Part shown: positions 11,738 through 24,754 of the stretch, one piece after another | Position numbering within the stretch: the stretch's first letter is position 1 | How the letters are laid out: every line of letters begins with the position of its first letter | Assembly (NCBI RefSeq): GCF_030269925.1 | Contig: NC_085131.1 | Location: 14,183,501-14,247,500 of the forward strand | DNA: 64,000 nt | Direction: 5' to 3' | Source: Bombyx mori | Lineage: Eukaryota; Arthropoda; Insecta; Lepidoptera; Bombycidae | The notes under the pieces: generated by a model | Database searches by the model: none | Told to the model about the DNA's origin: nothing | Seen by the model: only the letters and a program-made list of their open reading frames with translations | Program-made: the position numbers and the translations under genes

Positions 11738-12172
11738 CTTTTTTTTAAAGGGATTTTATGACCTGGTAACTAAGACCTTTAGGTCAAGTCTTATTTTAAT
11801 TTTAATGATACGTAACTTTTTTATATGAAAATGATATTATGAAATGAAATGAAGTTGATTATTATGAAACAGCATGAAGTGAAATGAAAACGAAATGAAA
11901 TGACATGAGATGAAATGATATAGGGATGAAGTATAATCTCAGCAAAATGGTGGTCATTTACTGAGATTTTTTCAGTGGACTTTTTGGAGGATCCCGAGAA
12001 GTTACGTCCAGCGGCTTTGTTTCATTTTCCCACATTTGTGCACTTTTACAGATATTAAACAGTTAATAAACCACCGATATTACACATTTAAACCTGAAGA
12101 AACACTAAATAGACAAAATAAAACAAATCACACAACTTCACTCCTCGCGTTCCCGCCAAAAAGTCAGATTCG
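11738..12172 (-). repeat. 430-bp dispersed repeat, copy 1 (pairs with 62155-62570)
   Basis: Read from the right end it begins tttttggcgggaacgcgagg and ends in a poly(A)-like tract near 11741. It contains a degenerate ATGAA/TTCAT simple-repeat zone (about 11830-11930) and conserved words such as gacctggtaactaagacctt. The plus-strand copy at 62155-62570 matches along the full length. The poly(A) end suggests retroposition. I do not recognise the family. Confidence 0.8.
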
Positions 12173-12174
12173 CG

Positions 12175-13050
12175 CGCCAATTTAAATCTAACCTAAAAAT
12201 TATAATATCTTCGTAATAGTAATTTGTATCATCTATTGCCTAGCTTCGTTATCTCCGTTTCTTGTTAAAATTCTAGTACTATACACTACAAAAACCATTA
12301 TAAGTGTTTATAAAATAGTGTGTTTGACTCTTATTTATTTTAATTGCAAATTTCACGCTAACAGAAGAATAAATAACGAACCACAAATTCACAGTTCATT
12401 AAAACTACTCTGGCGTAATAGGCAATACTTACTGTGTACTTATAATAATGAAGTTAAGCCCTAGTTCAGTCTTCAAACAAACACGATACATCTTCAATAA
12501 TGATGGACTCAACAACCGTTAAAGAGAAACATCCACAATGAACAATAATCAAATAAACAATGAAATTTCACTATAAGCAGTAGTGAGTCCAGACAAGCTA
12601 GTACCACCGTCTTAATAGCATCTACGAGTAAATATTTATGAGGCCAATAATGAAAGAATAAATTCTATTTTCAAGAGCAAAAATCATGTCTGCAATTAGT
12701 GTGTCTCCACAGTAACGAACTGATTTTTACAAAACAGTACAATAGTTACCGATAGAATATACTATAATAGTATTTTTTCTTTAAAATAATTCCTAATAAA
12801 TTGTAATTGATTGTCACACGAAATACCCGCGAGACCTCAATATTTTAACACGTAACGCGCAGATAGACCGTGTGTGTAATCGTCGCCTAAACCAAACCGG
12901 TTCACGTAACTTTCGCATCCGATTTTATCGAAGCTCCTCATTAATTAAACTGAAATTTAAACCTGTGTAGTCGGTAGCGATATGTTTAGGTTTTTTTATT
13001 CTTTAGGCTATGGCGGTTTCAATTATATATACATCTTTACTGGACGTTTT
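12175..13050. other. No gene recognised
   Basis: AT-rich sequence with no repeat or coding match seen. Confidence 0.4.
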
Positions 13051-13054
13051 GTGT

Positions 13055-13275
13055 GTCGGCACGGGTAGGTACCCTCCACCCTGTCCATTTCTGCCGTGAA
13101 GGAGTAATACGTTTCGGTTTGAAGGGTGACGCAGCCGTTGTACTATACTAAGACCTTAGAACTCATATCTCAAGGTAGATGGCTGCGTTTCTAGATGAAA
13201 ATGGGCCCCGGAAACCACTTAACACCAGGTGGGCCGTGAGCTCGTCCACCTACCTATGCAATAATAAAAAATAAT
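13055..13275 (+). mobile_element. Bm1-like SINE, truncated
   Basis: Body from gcacgggtaggtaccc to an AATAAT tail. The first 15 to 20 bp of the head-less form are lost. Confidence 0.8.
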
Positions 13276-15845
13276 AAAATAGATATTCAGCTTCAGTTTC
13301 GTTGGAATATGTCCCTTCACACGGTGTCGTACCACTGCGGCAGAATTAGATACCACTGTGCTACGGTAAAAACTAGTAGGTAGCTTTAATATCACCCTAA
13401 TACTTTTCAAATTTATTTACAAATTGATATCTATAAACAAAAACCCTCATGATTCGGAATCTATGTCCAATATTAAATGAGAGCAACAAAAACTAATAAA
13501 CCCAAACAGCATCGGAATACACTCGACAATTGAATTCTAATTCTGTCCCTTTGTCGTCGACTGTACAGGAAGCGGCCCGTCCTCTGGAGTCCGGACTCGC
13601 CTCGCCTACGAGACCGCAGGAATTCCGAACAATTAACTTGAACATTTAATTTATTGTATTTGCCAAATTAATTTTGTGGCTACTCTTAGAAAATGTGCCT
13701 TTAACCTTTCATCGCAGGCATGTCGGTGGCAGATGAGCATTATGATGAGAGGTCGCCGTTGCTCTTGGAATCAGCAATCCCAGAGGTGCAGTTAAAATCG
13801 TTATATATTGCTGAAAACTGACAAAACGGTGTAGGGGAATGATACCCCGCCCCACTTAGCTTACTATGTAGTTGTAATAATGGGCTGTATGCGTTATTGG
13901 TTAACGTACAGCGTACCACCGCGGTCACTGACGCGAATAACTGTAACATGTAACTATACTTAGTGTTTTATTGACCACTCTGGTGAAGTTTCCGGAGGAC
14001 CACTCAACCAACGCACAACAAACCTCACCACAATAATAAAACCTCACACGGTTTTAACATTCTTCATGAAATTCAAACTAAGACTCAAAAACTGCTGGTC
14101 GGAAAGAAAAAGAAAAATGTGGAGGTGCTTGTTTAATGGGAATTAGTAGGAGGGATCCTTGGAAATAGTAAACAGTCGTCGTAGTCTCAAGGATAAGACT
14201 TCCGGTGTATTACAGAACGATGGAACGAAAGCCATATTCAAATACCGCAGGCAGTTCCCAATTTTTCGAAGGAAAAACATTTTTCAACTCCTGCTTAAAC
14301 GACTTCCGTGATGAATGAATAAAATCGTTTTAATAAAAATCTAAAAGTTCATAAATTTCCGTAATTCATAGTCAAGACAGGACGCGTTGCCCACATCTTC
14401 TAAACTGAAGAAGTTCTAACCACTCTGCCAAAGCTACAGCGATATTCAAACAAACCGAGCCATCTTTCTGGCACATATAAAAATATTGATGAATAAATAA
14501 AAAAATCATATTCTAAAAGCCGTATATCACATTCTTCAAATGAATAAGACGTATTTGAAAAAGCAATACCATATAACTCGACCACAAACCGAAGGGTCAT
14601 TACAAATTTTACTAGGTCGTTTCATTGGGAATGACGTCACTGCTCCCTTATTCGTGATTCAACCCTCTGTAGGTCAGCGAAATAAAAATCGAGTTTATTA
14701 CTAAACTAACGCTTTATTGCTTCTTTGTCTGGCTTTTAGATATATTTATTACACGAAAATGGTTAGTTACATTGGTATGAGAGCTTTATTGTAAGAAAAA
14801 CGCAATTCTATAATGGTCGCCACAGAAAATTTTGGTTTTATAGTGTTTTTATTCTTATTTAAGTATATCTTCTGATTTAGCTGATGTAGTGACATTTGAG
14901 TATTTACTATTTTATTTTTATTTAGTAAATTTTCTTTACGTATTCTGTCTTCAATAGTTAAGACTCTGAAAATAACAACTTTCGTCTGCGTCATTAGTAT
15001 GATACGTATGTATACTTTTCTTATCACAGTAAGCGTATAAGCATATGGCATATTCCAAGCTAGAACAAATCCCTTTTTAAATATTGTAACGATATCATAG
15101 AATAGAAAATATTTTGCAAAAACCTAAATTGCACTAACGATATTTTCAAGATTAGTTTCCATATACATATATATATATATATAAGTATATACCAAGTGGT
15201 AGTGGTACCGCCTAGGCTGACAGACCACCCACCGGGATTGCTGATATAGTGTCCTTTCCGCTGACGACACCGTTGATCTCACGGTTGGTTTCACAGTCGA
15301 TTCCAGGCGAGCCTTAGCACAAAAGTTACATTTTGTGAGTTTGTTAAACAACTTCTTTAAATCCACTTCATCTAAAGAATCTCACCTAGCATGCCTGTTT
15401 GTTAGATCTGATTGCCAGGATATTAGCAAACGTGCGTCGAAGGTATATTTCACTTGGAGTTGATCCGTATCTACTCTTGATTGAGAGCTTACAATAAATA
15501 TATTACATCATCTTTCTCTGACACACAAAACTCTCAAGAAAAACTCCATATATATGAAAATACGATAAGCAGCTTAGAATGATTCCCTCATAGTTTCAAC
15601 AAACAAACATAAATACGGCTTTTACTTAAGATTTATGCGGATAAAAGTTACGCTACCGGCATTGTGTTGTAAAACGAAATAATTGTAGGTTCACGCGGCT
15701 ACACTATTGATGCTTCATGCTCTCAAGAAGTCAAAGTGTCTCAAAGAAGAAAGTGACATTCACGTTATGGTTATTTTTTGTGAGCTCCGATAACCAGTTA
15801 ACAACAGATGAATCATCAGCACATTCACCTATTTATGGGATGAAT
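13275..15845. other. No gene recognised
   Basis: 2.6 kb, AT-rich, with a short (TA)n tract near 15168-15184. Several open frames under 100 codons show neither domains nor biased composition. I could not place a host exon here. Confidence 0.4.
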
Positions 15846-15850
15846 TAAAA

Positions 15851-16100
15851 TGGTGGTAGGATCTCTTGAGAGTCGGCATGGGTAGGTACCACCACCCTGC
15901 CTATTTCTGCCGTGAAGCACTAATACGTTTCGGTTTGAAGAGTGGGGCAGCCGTTGTAACTACACTGAGACCTTAGAGCTTATATCTCAAGCTGGGTGAC
16001 GCATTTACGTTGTAGAGGTCTATGGGCTCCAGTAACCATTAATACCAGGTGGGCTGTGTGCTCGTCAACCCAACTAAACAATAAAAAATAAAAAAAAATT
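15851..16100 (+). mobile_element. Bm1-like SINE, head-less form
   Basis: Begins tggtggtaggatctcttg and ends with an A-rich tail. Confidence 0.85.
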
Positions 16101-16524
16101 ACCTTCACAAACGAAAAGTCTGACACAAATTTAATATATCGAATAGGGTCATACGATCATAGGTGGAAAAGTATGCGAAATCATATCGCTGACGGTGCTA
16201 TAGACACGTTTACGAGCAGAAAGTCTGACGGCGGGATAGGGCTGCCACAGATAGTGTTACGCAATATTTATTTGTAACTTCAACCTCATGTCTGAAACCA
16301 GGGGCTTCCGAGTCGTAGTACAAGAAACGTGCCATATAAACGTAACCATCTATTTGCGCTATAGCCACAATGCTGTAACTTCTGCTCTATGTATTGTTTT
16401 CTTATTTGACCATAATATCTTAAGGAAAATTTTATTGAACACTAAATGTGAAGGATAAAACAACCATAACACATAAGCGTTTTAAACATCGTATACCTAA
16501 GAAGGCTGCACCCAAATTTTTTGC

Positions 16525-16905
16525 TGCTTGAATAGTTGAATGAGATCACTGCTCAGCTGGTGTTAAATGGTCATTAGGGCCTATTCTTCTTGAGGCACAA
16601 AGTCTAGTCCTAATTATATGTTATAACGGTTGCCCCACGATGACATTAATGCTTCACAACAACACAATTAGGCTGGGTGGTGTGAGCCCGTGTAAGCTCA
16701 CAAAACGCCCTACGTCGAGTAATTACGTAAATTATATTTTGTAAGAATTTGACTTTTATTACACGAGATTATGATCTTTAATGAAGAAATTGTTCAAGAA
16801 CATGTGGTAGGTACGAATTTCATTAGAAAGATGTCTGTGGGACAGTCGCATCGCTCGATACGACTGCACTGTGTATCTTATCCTTCAAGCCACAATCACT
16901 TATTC
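16525..16905 (-). mobile_element. Bm1-like SINE, old copy retaining linker and head
   Basis: Heavily mutated, but collinear with the long form: body, linker (attacacgagattatgatc) and a head ending ccttcaagccacaatcact. An older insertion than the other long copies. Confidence 0.65.
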
Positions 16906-16979
16906 TGAACTTCATAAGTACGCGGCAATCGTTTAATACTAAGTGAGCTGTGAGCTGTGAGCTCAACAGATGATAATAT

Positions 16980-17390
16980 TGTCACGCCGGTAAGAGTAAC
17001 GCCATCTGTCATCAAATAGCAGAAACGAATATCAAAAGAACTAGTAAAATCGAGAACGCTCGAGAAGTGCAACGCCACCTATTATCAAATAGCGGAAACA
17101 CACATCGAAACAACTAGTTCTACCGGGAATATCCTCGATAATTATAGACTTGTCGTGTCGACTGTAAAAGCGTTGCAGAGATAACATAAAGGCGAAAAAG
17201 AGATGACGTAAGCTGTTCTACTCGAAGCGAAACAGCGAACGGATAACCTGAAGCGAAGCTGAAGATGTAAATTTAGAATTGTAAAGTGTTCCTTAAGTAT
17301 TCCAAGTGTTCAGCGTTGTTAAGTGTGTACTAGAAAACTATTTGAAATAGCTAAAATTAAATCTAGACTTTTCACAACCCTGTCGTCACC
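16980..17390 (+). mobile_element. Diverged LTR (relative of the solo LTR at 60167-60550)
   Basis: Starts TGTCACGCCGGTAAGAG and matches, in the opposite orientation, the clean solo LTR near 60.2-60.5 kb: shared aacgccatctgtcatcaaat-type start, gaagcgaaacagcgaacgga, and a similar tail ending near tgtcgtcacc. No internal gag-pol lies beside it and no target duplication is clear, so it is an old solo LTR. Confidence 0.7.
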
Positions 17391-17644
17391 GTTCTTAATA
17401 TTAAAAAGCTTTACCATATTTATTGGCGTTTAAAATTCATAAATACATACGTAATGTGAACTCTATATAAAAATTTATTATTTTCGTTCATTTAAATAAA
17501 ATATTTTTTACGGACTCATAATAATACAAATATTAATAAGTAAGCCCATTATATTGAAGAGAAGAATATGATTCATTCGTTAGGACTAAGATCGTGTAAT
17601 AAAACTCAAACTCGCGAAAGCAATATTTGCGTATTTTTTTATGA

Positions 17645-18015
17645 TTGAAAGATTACTGGTGGCCCGGAGGCCTTTCCATCTTCACCAGGATAGGTGGGCG
17701 AGCAAAGACTCAGCCAGGAGGGGTGGGATTTGCTAACAACTGCCCGAGCGCCTCCGAAGGAGCCCTAACAACTCAAGAGCAATTGCTTCGCGAATGAATC
17801 TACTACCGGATCGGAATCGCGACCCACTGAGAAGATCCGGCGAGAAACTCTGCGGGCTGATGCATGGGCTACGTTGCACGTCGACCTCTTTGTCGAGTTC
17901 GACGAGTACGGTTACCGGGGTTCCTCAGCCTGCTTCTAGTGTTAGAGCTGAAGGCGTCTAATGCAAAGGTGTTTGGATCTGATAGATCCGTAAGGACGTG
18001 TCTAGGGCGTCGACG
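17645..18015 (-). mobile_element. LINE 3' UTR remnant (Jockey/R1-like)
   Basis: Minus-strand fragment sharing ccggatcggaatcgcgaccc and gagaagatccggcgagaaac with the Jockey-like 3' region at 63.3 kb. Its left part (attactggtggcccggagg) recurs at 51885-52070. No coding part is left. Confidence 0.65.
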
Positions 18016-18019
18016 GTGA

Positions 18020-18136
18020 CTTTTTTATTGCTCTTGTAGGTAAACAAGCATACCGCCCACCTAATGGTGAGTGGTTACCATCGTTCATGGACGCCAACAA
18101 TGCCAGAGGCACAGCCAACCCACTGCCTACCGTTTT
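18020..18136 (-). mobile_element. LINE 3'-end fragment (same family as 489-984)
   Basis: ttttttattgctcttgtagg through catggacgccaacaatgcc. A short truncated tail abutting the preceding LINE remnant. Confidence 0.8.
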
Positions 18137-18148
18137 ATTACCTATTTA

Positions 18149-18262
18149 CTGGTGGTAGAGCGTATTGTAAGTCCGCACGGTTCGGTACCACAATCATACC
18201 ATATCTGCCACGAAGCAGTTAAACACACCGATCTGACGGGTGGGACTACCGACCGGACAAGT
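18149..18262 (+). mobile_element. Bm1-like SINE fragment
   Basis: 5' part of the head-less form (actggtggtagagcg...), decayed after about 110 bp. Confidence 0.6.
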
Positions 18263-18289
18263 AGAGTTTATACATGTAATTAAAAGTTA

Positions 18290-19190
18290 GACCCAATGTC
18301 TTGAGATGAGTACGGCATCAGCAGTGAGCTGGGCTCGTTGCTGTAAGATCGTTTACTAAAATCTTATTCTTCTTCTTCTTCTTCTTCCTAGCGTCTTCCC
18401 GGTCTATCTATAGTTTACTAAAATATGCAGATAAAAATAGATACAACGAAAAAATTTTCAATTATTGACGTGATCAGTAGATTAATTCTGATTCATTAAA
18501 AGAATAGTTAATAGCCCAGCAGCATTGTAACAGAATGACTATATTTAAATCTCATTTAGGCTTATTAAATACCTTACTTTTGATTTCATTTGAGTTTGAA
18601 TCATTTTAATGATTTGATATAGAATAAAATTAAATTATTCAAATTATTAAAATTGAACAAGTCGACCTTATTTAACGAGAACATTACAGGTTACTTTAAT
18701 AATTTCCAATACAATTTCTGCTTCATCGGAACGAAAATCGTTTTTCATTACGACTGGCTTATACTAAATCTAGATTTGATCTATTAGCTAGGTATTTTAT
18801 TGATTTGTTGGCTTTGTCTTTTTTATTTACATCAGATTCAGAGGCCATAAAAATTGAATCACAGTTTCGTCAAACCTTAACCTTTGTATTGTAATAGAAA
18901 AATCTTGAAAAGCCGCCTTCCTTAAAGTAGGCGGGTTGAGATGAAGAATATTTTTACAATAGAATATGACTTTTATGTTTTGTCCTCGTCATACCTACAT
19001 ACATATATGTAACGTATTGTAATACCGTACGTAAGTGCAAACGGACATAACCGGTAGTTAGTTTTATGTGGCGAAGCCATCACGCATTATTATACCTTGA
19101 AGACTTAGTATTTTATCAAAGTCGGTATATGTATGCATGTCAACAGAGACTATACTCGTAATGTGTCAAGGTGGGGAATGGCACCTTTTT
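18290..19190. other. No gene recognised; (CTT)n tract
   Basis: AT-rich. A CTT-type run lies near 18366-18390. No coding or repeat match. Confidence 0.4.
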
Positions 19191-19192
19191 TT

Positions 19193-19500
19193 TCTATCTA
19201 AGTTGATAGCCTTGAGAGGCTATGTCAGAGTAAGCCTTACAAATAGGTGAGCTCACGGGGCTCAAACCTGATGACGTTGCTAGCACTAACCCTAGTAAGA
19301 GCAGTGCTTCGCAGAATCTGCCACCGAATCGGAAACGCGACCCACTGAGAACATCCGGCGAGAAACTCAGTGGGCTGTGTCTACACGTTCGTTTACTCAC
19401 CAAGCCCTTCGTCGCAAGCGACGGGTTCGACGAGAACGATGACCGGTGCTTGAGGTACCTAAAAGCACCGTTCATGGATCGGGAGGATCTGAAATGACGT
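19193..19500 (-). mobile_element. Jockey-like LINE 3' UTR fragment
   Basis: Minus-strand copy of the 3' region seen at 63183-63490: tagccttgagaggctatgtc, gcgacccactgagaacatcc, and ttcgtcgcaagcgacgggtt. Confidence 0.85.
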
Positions 19501-19714
19501 GTTGAATGACTCCATTGATATTTTGACAGCTTTAGAATGCTAGATCACACAAATGTACTTGATATTATAATGTGGTATTTTTAGCGGCCCTAGATTGCTA
19601 GATGACCTATTGTACTCTGTATTAAATGCGTACTGGAGCCAGGGACAACATGAATGTCACCGCTCAGCATGTGACGTAGGAGTGGAATTTTATTTTCATG
19701 CACCGTCATCCTGC

Positions 19715-19915
19715 TCCAATTTAGGGTTCCAGAGGCCAGAGACTGACAAACATATACGTATAAAAATATACATATATAGATAAGAACCACCCAGATAAAG
19801 AACAAAAAAAACTTATTCATGTCAAGAATGTTTGCCCGCTGTGGGAATCGAACCCACGACCCTCAGCGCAGTAGTCAGAAGCGCTAGCTACTGCACCACT
19901 GAGTCAGTCAGCTTT
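19715..19915 (-). mobile_element. tRNA-derived SINE with tRNA-like head
   Basis: On the minus strand, 19838-19912 folds like a tRNA. The T arm is a perfect 5-bp stem GTGGG/CCCAC around TTCGATT, a B box GGTTCGATTCC is present, and there is an A-box-like cagtggtgcagtagctagc. The anticodon stem keeps only four pairs. The AT-rich body behind the head (to about 19715) fits lepidopteran tRNA-derived SINEs better than a working tRNA gene. Confidence 0.6.
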
Positions 19916-20457
19916 ATATACGTATATACGTTTACATTTCTAATCGAAGGAACTATAATACGATACAGATTGACGGTAAGTTCTTTTTGATTACTACCGT
20001 AGGCAGACGAACGTGTGCCATTGCTGATGGTAAATAAAGGTAGAATCAAGATTTCGCCACCCAGTAGATAGAATAGAAATCCGACGCAAGTTTCTGTAAA
20101 ATATTCCCAGCGGAGTCCCCGAAACGCATTTAAATAAATCAACAAACACAAAAAAAAACAATGAATGAGATTTAACTAAAAAGCCATTGCTGCCTCACAC
20201 TGTACCCAGAAATAAAACGAAATGATTTCGCCATACGATTTTAGTTCGTACTGTCTTACAATAAGATCGAAACTTAAAGCTCTCGCGAGCGTTTGAAACC
20301 ATTTTCCTGTTCGTTGCAGTTTGTTTGCATGCAGTTGTTTTGCCTGAGCTCGCGTTTACGGTTACACTCGACACTCTGCGGTAAGTGAGTGCTGTTCTAA
20401 GCTTAAATGCTTCAACTTGTTGTAACCCGCATACAACCACACAATTATTATTGTAAA
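19916..20457. other. No gene recognised
   Basis: Includes a fragment near 19985-20025 resembling the LINE 3' UTR word gtaggcagacga. No supported gene. Confidence 0.35.
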
Positions 20458-20747
20458 CTAGCCGACCCGGCAGACTTCGTAGTGCCTCAATTGATAAATA
20501 AAAGACCTAAATTTTTTTATAAGATAAACTTCACAAAGGGAATCCGTCCGACGGAGGGCACATCAAAGGAAAAACAAAATTATTATTTTTATTTAATTCC
20601 GAGTTTTTTCATATTTATCCATCCTTTTAAACCTTCTCTGGACTTCCACAAATAATTCAAGACCAAAATTAGCCAAATCGGTCCAGCCGTTCTCGAGTTT
20701 TAGCGAGACTAACGAACAGCAATACATTTATATAATTATTTTATATA
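20458..20747 (-). mobile_element. Helitron-like element, family H2
   Basis: Minus orientation: its CTAG 3' end is at the left (ctagccgacccgg after A at 20457) and its 5' end (attgctgttcgttagtctcgc type) at the right. Other H2 copies lie at 29297-29577, 31011-31250, 34632-34922 and, truncated, 58737-58850. It has no coding capacity. Confidence 0.8.
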
Positions 20748-20829
20748 GCTCCGGAGTAAAGCATATTTTTAGATCAAAAACCAGTCGATAGGATACTCTG
20801 ATTTTTTTTCCCATAATGTAATCCAAATA

Positions 20830-21195
20830 ATTGTAAATAGACATGCTTTAACAAAAAACCGAATTCAAATAGAAAGAAAAAGATATTCCAAAACAAATTA
20901 ATATACACTAAAAACAATAATCATCGAAATCGGTTGGCGTGATATTGAGTTATTGAGTTATTCATCTATTTGTTGCGCATGTACTTAATGCAAATTTAAG
21001 ACTTATATGGTTTTCTCATGAATACCATTATCAAAACTGGACTAAATTTAACTGGAACCACGCGGAAAGCGTCAGCCTTCTAATAAAAAAAGAATCATCA
21101 AAATCGATTCACCCAGTTAAAAGTTATGAGGTAACAAACATAAAAAAAACATAGAGTCAAATTGAGAACCTCCTCCTTTGAAGTCGGTTAAAAAT
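20830..21195 (+). repeat. Dispersed lepidopteran repeat (end word gaagtcggttaaa)
   Basis: Ends in attgagaacctcctcctttg and gaagtcggttaaaaa, a repeat end I recall as common in moth genomes. The class is not certain. No ORF. Confidence 0.45.
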
Positions 21196-21865
21196 GGTAT
21201 GGTATGATGAGTATGGAAGAAGAAAATATGTTGCACCGACCCCAAGTGACTGGGTGAAGGGCAAGAGAATGATGTAGATGAATGTAACCCTAAATATGGG
21301 ACATTAATTTTATTTAATGAAATAAATAAAGTTTTATATCGTTTCTAGCACCAAAATATTTAAGATGTGCTCTCTTTTGCGTAACAGACAAATTTTAAAT
21401 CCTGATTTACAGGAAATCGAAATCGATTAATTAATGAGCTTCACACTTATTTACAGAGCTTCCGAATCAAACAGTTATTTATAACCAACGGGAACGATAA
21501 CCGTAGGCGTGATAAAAACACAGGAAGCTGAGAGTCAGCTACTGACATATTACAATTACAATTATACAAGCGGCCCGCTCCGGTTCCGCTCGGGTCTTTA
21601 ACACAAATTTCAACGATATTTGACGTTGTTTTATTTTTTTAAATAAAAGAACACTTATTACGGCATAACTATAATAGTTAGACATATGCTGTCGCGACAC
21701 TTTTTGGAAATAATAATGTGTTCTACAAAGTCGTAGTACATTATTTTATTCTATCATCAATAGTTTTCGCAGGGCTCGCGATGTAAATATGCGAATATTT
21801 TAGGTAGTTTTTTTACACCTTGGGTTACATTATTGGAGTTTTAGTAAGGACGCCAAATTTTTTTC
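21196..21865. other. No gene recognised
   Basis: Mostly AT-rich. 21210-21290 may be a faint LINE C-terminal remnant. Nothing else is supportable. Confidence 0.35.
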
Positions 21866-21867
21866 AA

Positions 21868-22020
21868 AAAAAATTTATAGTCTATGTCACTCGGAAATAA
21901 TGTAGCTTCCAAACTGTGTAAGATTTTTCAAATCGGTTCAGTAGTTTCGGAGCCTATTCAATACAAACAAACAAACAAATCTTTCCTCTTTCTAATATTA
22001 GTATAGAAGTATAGATATAA
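21868..22020 (-). mobile_element. Helitron-like element, 5' portion
   Basis: Reverse orientation of the 5' part of the 8814-9043 element: cagtagtttcggagcctatt, then aaacaaacaaacaaatcttt and tctaatattagtatag. Its CTAG 3' end is missing. Confidence 0.65.
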
Positions 22021-22204
22021 ATTTACATTTTACTTGCTTTTCATTATTGTCTAAATTTATGCTACGAATACTACACGGGTCAGGGACGACTAAGGTGTTG
22101 TTTGTAGACATATGAATGTTGTACTAAATGCTAACTATGTAACACTACAATACACTACAATAAAAAAAACGAGACATTAAATCATAGAAGGAATTTCAAT
22201 CATG

Positions 22205-22445
22205 TTTTTTTTTGTTGCTTAGATGGTTGGACGAGATCACAACCCGTGTTAAGTGGTTACTGGAGCCCATAGACATCTACATCGTAAACGCACCACCCAC
22301 CTTGAGATAAGTTCTAAGGTGTCAGTTTTTACAGTACAACGGCTGGTCCCACCCTTCATGCCCAAATGCATTACTGTTTCACGCCAGAAATAGGCAAGGT
22401 GGTGGTACCTACCCGTGCAGACTCACAATACGTCCTACCATCAGC
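22205..22445 (-). mobile_element. Bm1-like SINE, head-less form
   Basis: T-rich left end, diverged body, stops at the usual boundary (gtcctaccatcag). Confidence 0.8.
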
Positions 22446-22449
22446 AAAT

Positions 22450-23395
22450 ACCGTGACATACTGTTGAAATACAATGAAATATTATTCGGTCAAGCAGCAT
22501 TGTAACTCAAAGTTCTCTTGTGTGACCTTTGACCTCACGGTACAGAGATTTCTGTTATTACTTAGAGCTCTTTAAAGCCAACAATCAATCTATTGTTTCA
22601 TTCTCGAGAGTTACTTAGTCAATTAGTACCTTTCGAGGTATAGTTAGTTGTCTTGGATCCCCAAGTCGAAGTTTAATTTAATTTCTATTCAATGTACAAA
22701 CTTCTTCTTTCTTGCTGATAATGGGCAGTATAATGTGGAAGCACTTTGAGAAATTATTAAAATCTAAATAATTATGTATAATAAAAAAATTATTAGAAAT
22801 TAGTAAAAATAGCTTTAGGCGGGTCGGTTTTTACACATACACCGCACACACTCTAGGCGCGGCAAACTCGTGGATAAGGTTCGGCCGATGCCCCAAACAA
22901 AAGCGTAGGTTTTAGAGACAGATTATAATCAAACCCGCAGTCAGTTTGCTCTCTTAGTAACAACAGTGTGAGAAGTATGCGAATAAGAGCAGAACGTTAT
23001 GTTCCCATAAACCATAAAACCATAACCATCTGAAGGGTATTACCGTCCCTCACGACACAGCCAGGGCTGACCCGCGCCAGCCATTATTGTAATTGAACAT
23101 CCAACTATTTGTTTCCTTTCAACGGATTGTTCATAAAACATTACGCTATGCTGTTAAATCAATATTAGTCACTCTTATCGACAAACAAATAAGGGTGATT
23201 TTATGACGGTCGTTGTTTCATTGGAATTGTTTGGATATTTGAGAAAATATGCCACAGTTCATATGAGTAGTCGTAGTGAAATATTCAGATGCGGGAATGA
23301 GACCGTGCATGGTGATGGTCCTACCGCGCGTCTTACCTTTTAAACATTGAGCGCTTTGACTGAGGTATTGCCAACAGCATACCTGACTTATTATA
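22450..23395. other. No gene recognised
   Basis: Mixed composition, no domain-bearing frame or clear repeat. Confidence 0.4.
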
Positions 23396-23608
23396 GTATA
23401 ACGGCTGTCCCATCAAACCTTAGCACATATCTGCTTCTGGAAATACGCAGGATGGTAGTACGTCCACGTGTGGCCCCACAATACGTCATATTACCAGATA
23501 CCTGCTGTCTGCCATAACAGAACAACAACCCACGACAGCAATATTCTCTCATCGATTCTTCTCCAACGAATTTTTTTGTTATTGCTTAATTGTGTGGACG
23601 AGCAAATG
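23396..23608 (-). mobile_element. Bm1-like SINE fragments
   Basis: 23396-23500 is a decayed body part and 23571-23608 a separate tail piece (ttgttattgcttaattgtgt), both minus strand. They are not one continuous copy. Confidence 0.5.
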
Positions 23609-23609
23609 T

Positions 23610-24078
23610 GGACCATTTACCTCAATCAAAGCGACGGTTTTCGCACTGTCGTGTCTAAGATCGGTAACAATATCCTTGGGGCAAACAGTGTATATTTTAT
23701 CAAGACCTGTTATACTGGATTGATGTATACTAGACCAAGACGTACTAAGGTTTCGATTTTGATTTATCCCCGTTATTGAATACAGATATTCTGGAGAAAC
23801 GGTAGAGGTATGCGAAATTTATGTAAATATTTCTTGTTTATTGTTTGCGTTCTGCTACAGAATTCAGGATATCGATGTTAGGGCGGATTAATTTATTATA
23901 TGACCCTTTCTGTATCTCTTGTTTATCATTAATATTGCTTTTGTTATATATGTACATAGCGCACACAGATAAGCGAATATAACACAGCGCTTTCCCTCAC
24001 AAGTTGGGAGACCTAAAAATTTATTACAGCTGGCATTTATAGACAAATGATTGTAGAAGAATTACGAGAGATTAGGTA
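23610..24078. other. No gene recognised
   Basis: AT-rich spacer. The 103-codon plus-strand frame overlapping 23468-23779 is made largely of SINE remains. Confidence 0.4.
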
Positions 24079-24079
24079 G

Positions 24080-24325
24080 ACACCGATCATCGTTCTCGTC
24101 GAACCCGTCACCCTAGCGACGAATGGCTCGGCGTGTAAATTAACGATCTTCTTAGTAGGTCGCCTTTCCGATCCGGTGGTAAATTCTGCAAAGCACAGCT
24201 CTTGCTAGGGTTCGTGTTAGCGAAAACGTCAGGTTTGAGCCCCGTGAGCTCACCTATTAGTTCAGTGAATGTAGAATAACCCCTCGAGGTTACTAGAAAA
24301 GGTAGGAACAAAAAAAAATTGGTAT
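24080..24325 (+). mobile_element. Jockey-like LINE 3' UTR fragment
   Basis: Plus-strand copy: gttctcgtcgaacccgtcac, cgcctttccgatccggtgg, gagccccgtgagctcaccta, ending gtaggaacaaaaaaaaa. Confidence 0.8.
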
Positions 24326-24754
24326 CAACTTGGCTGTACCATTGGAATTGTTGACATCCATGAACGATGTTGTCCCCTCACCATCAGAAAAAAATTGACT
24401 TATATTGTACTCTCTATAGGTAATGGCTTAACTATGGGTGCCGGCTACTTACATATATATTTACTCTAAGAACACACAACGGAAACGTGACCTACAAAGT
24501 TTTTGTTCGTCGAAGAGACCTTTTTATCGGTTTTTAACATGTTTTATTTCTTGGGCAAAAGTTAACGCCGTACAAAACTTCTGACTTCTGACTTGACATC
24601 GTAACTAGTGCTTATTTGTTCGAGCAAGGGTGACGTTTCGTGTTGTCTTGTTTTGTTTTAGAATACAAAGTAGGGGTGAACGAATTCGATGTGTTTCTAC
24701 TTTTTTTGCGGCAGAACAATCGAGAACAAGGTTCACGTTTTTAATTTTACTGAA

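Noticed and set aside
20195..20440. 81-codon minus-strand frame near an H2 Helitron
   Set aside because: No domain, no splice context and no homologue in the window.
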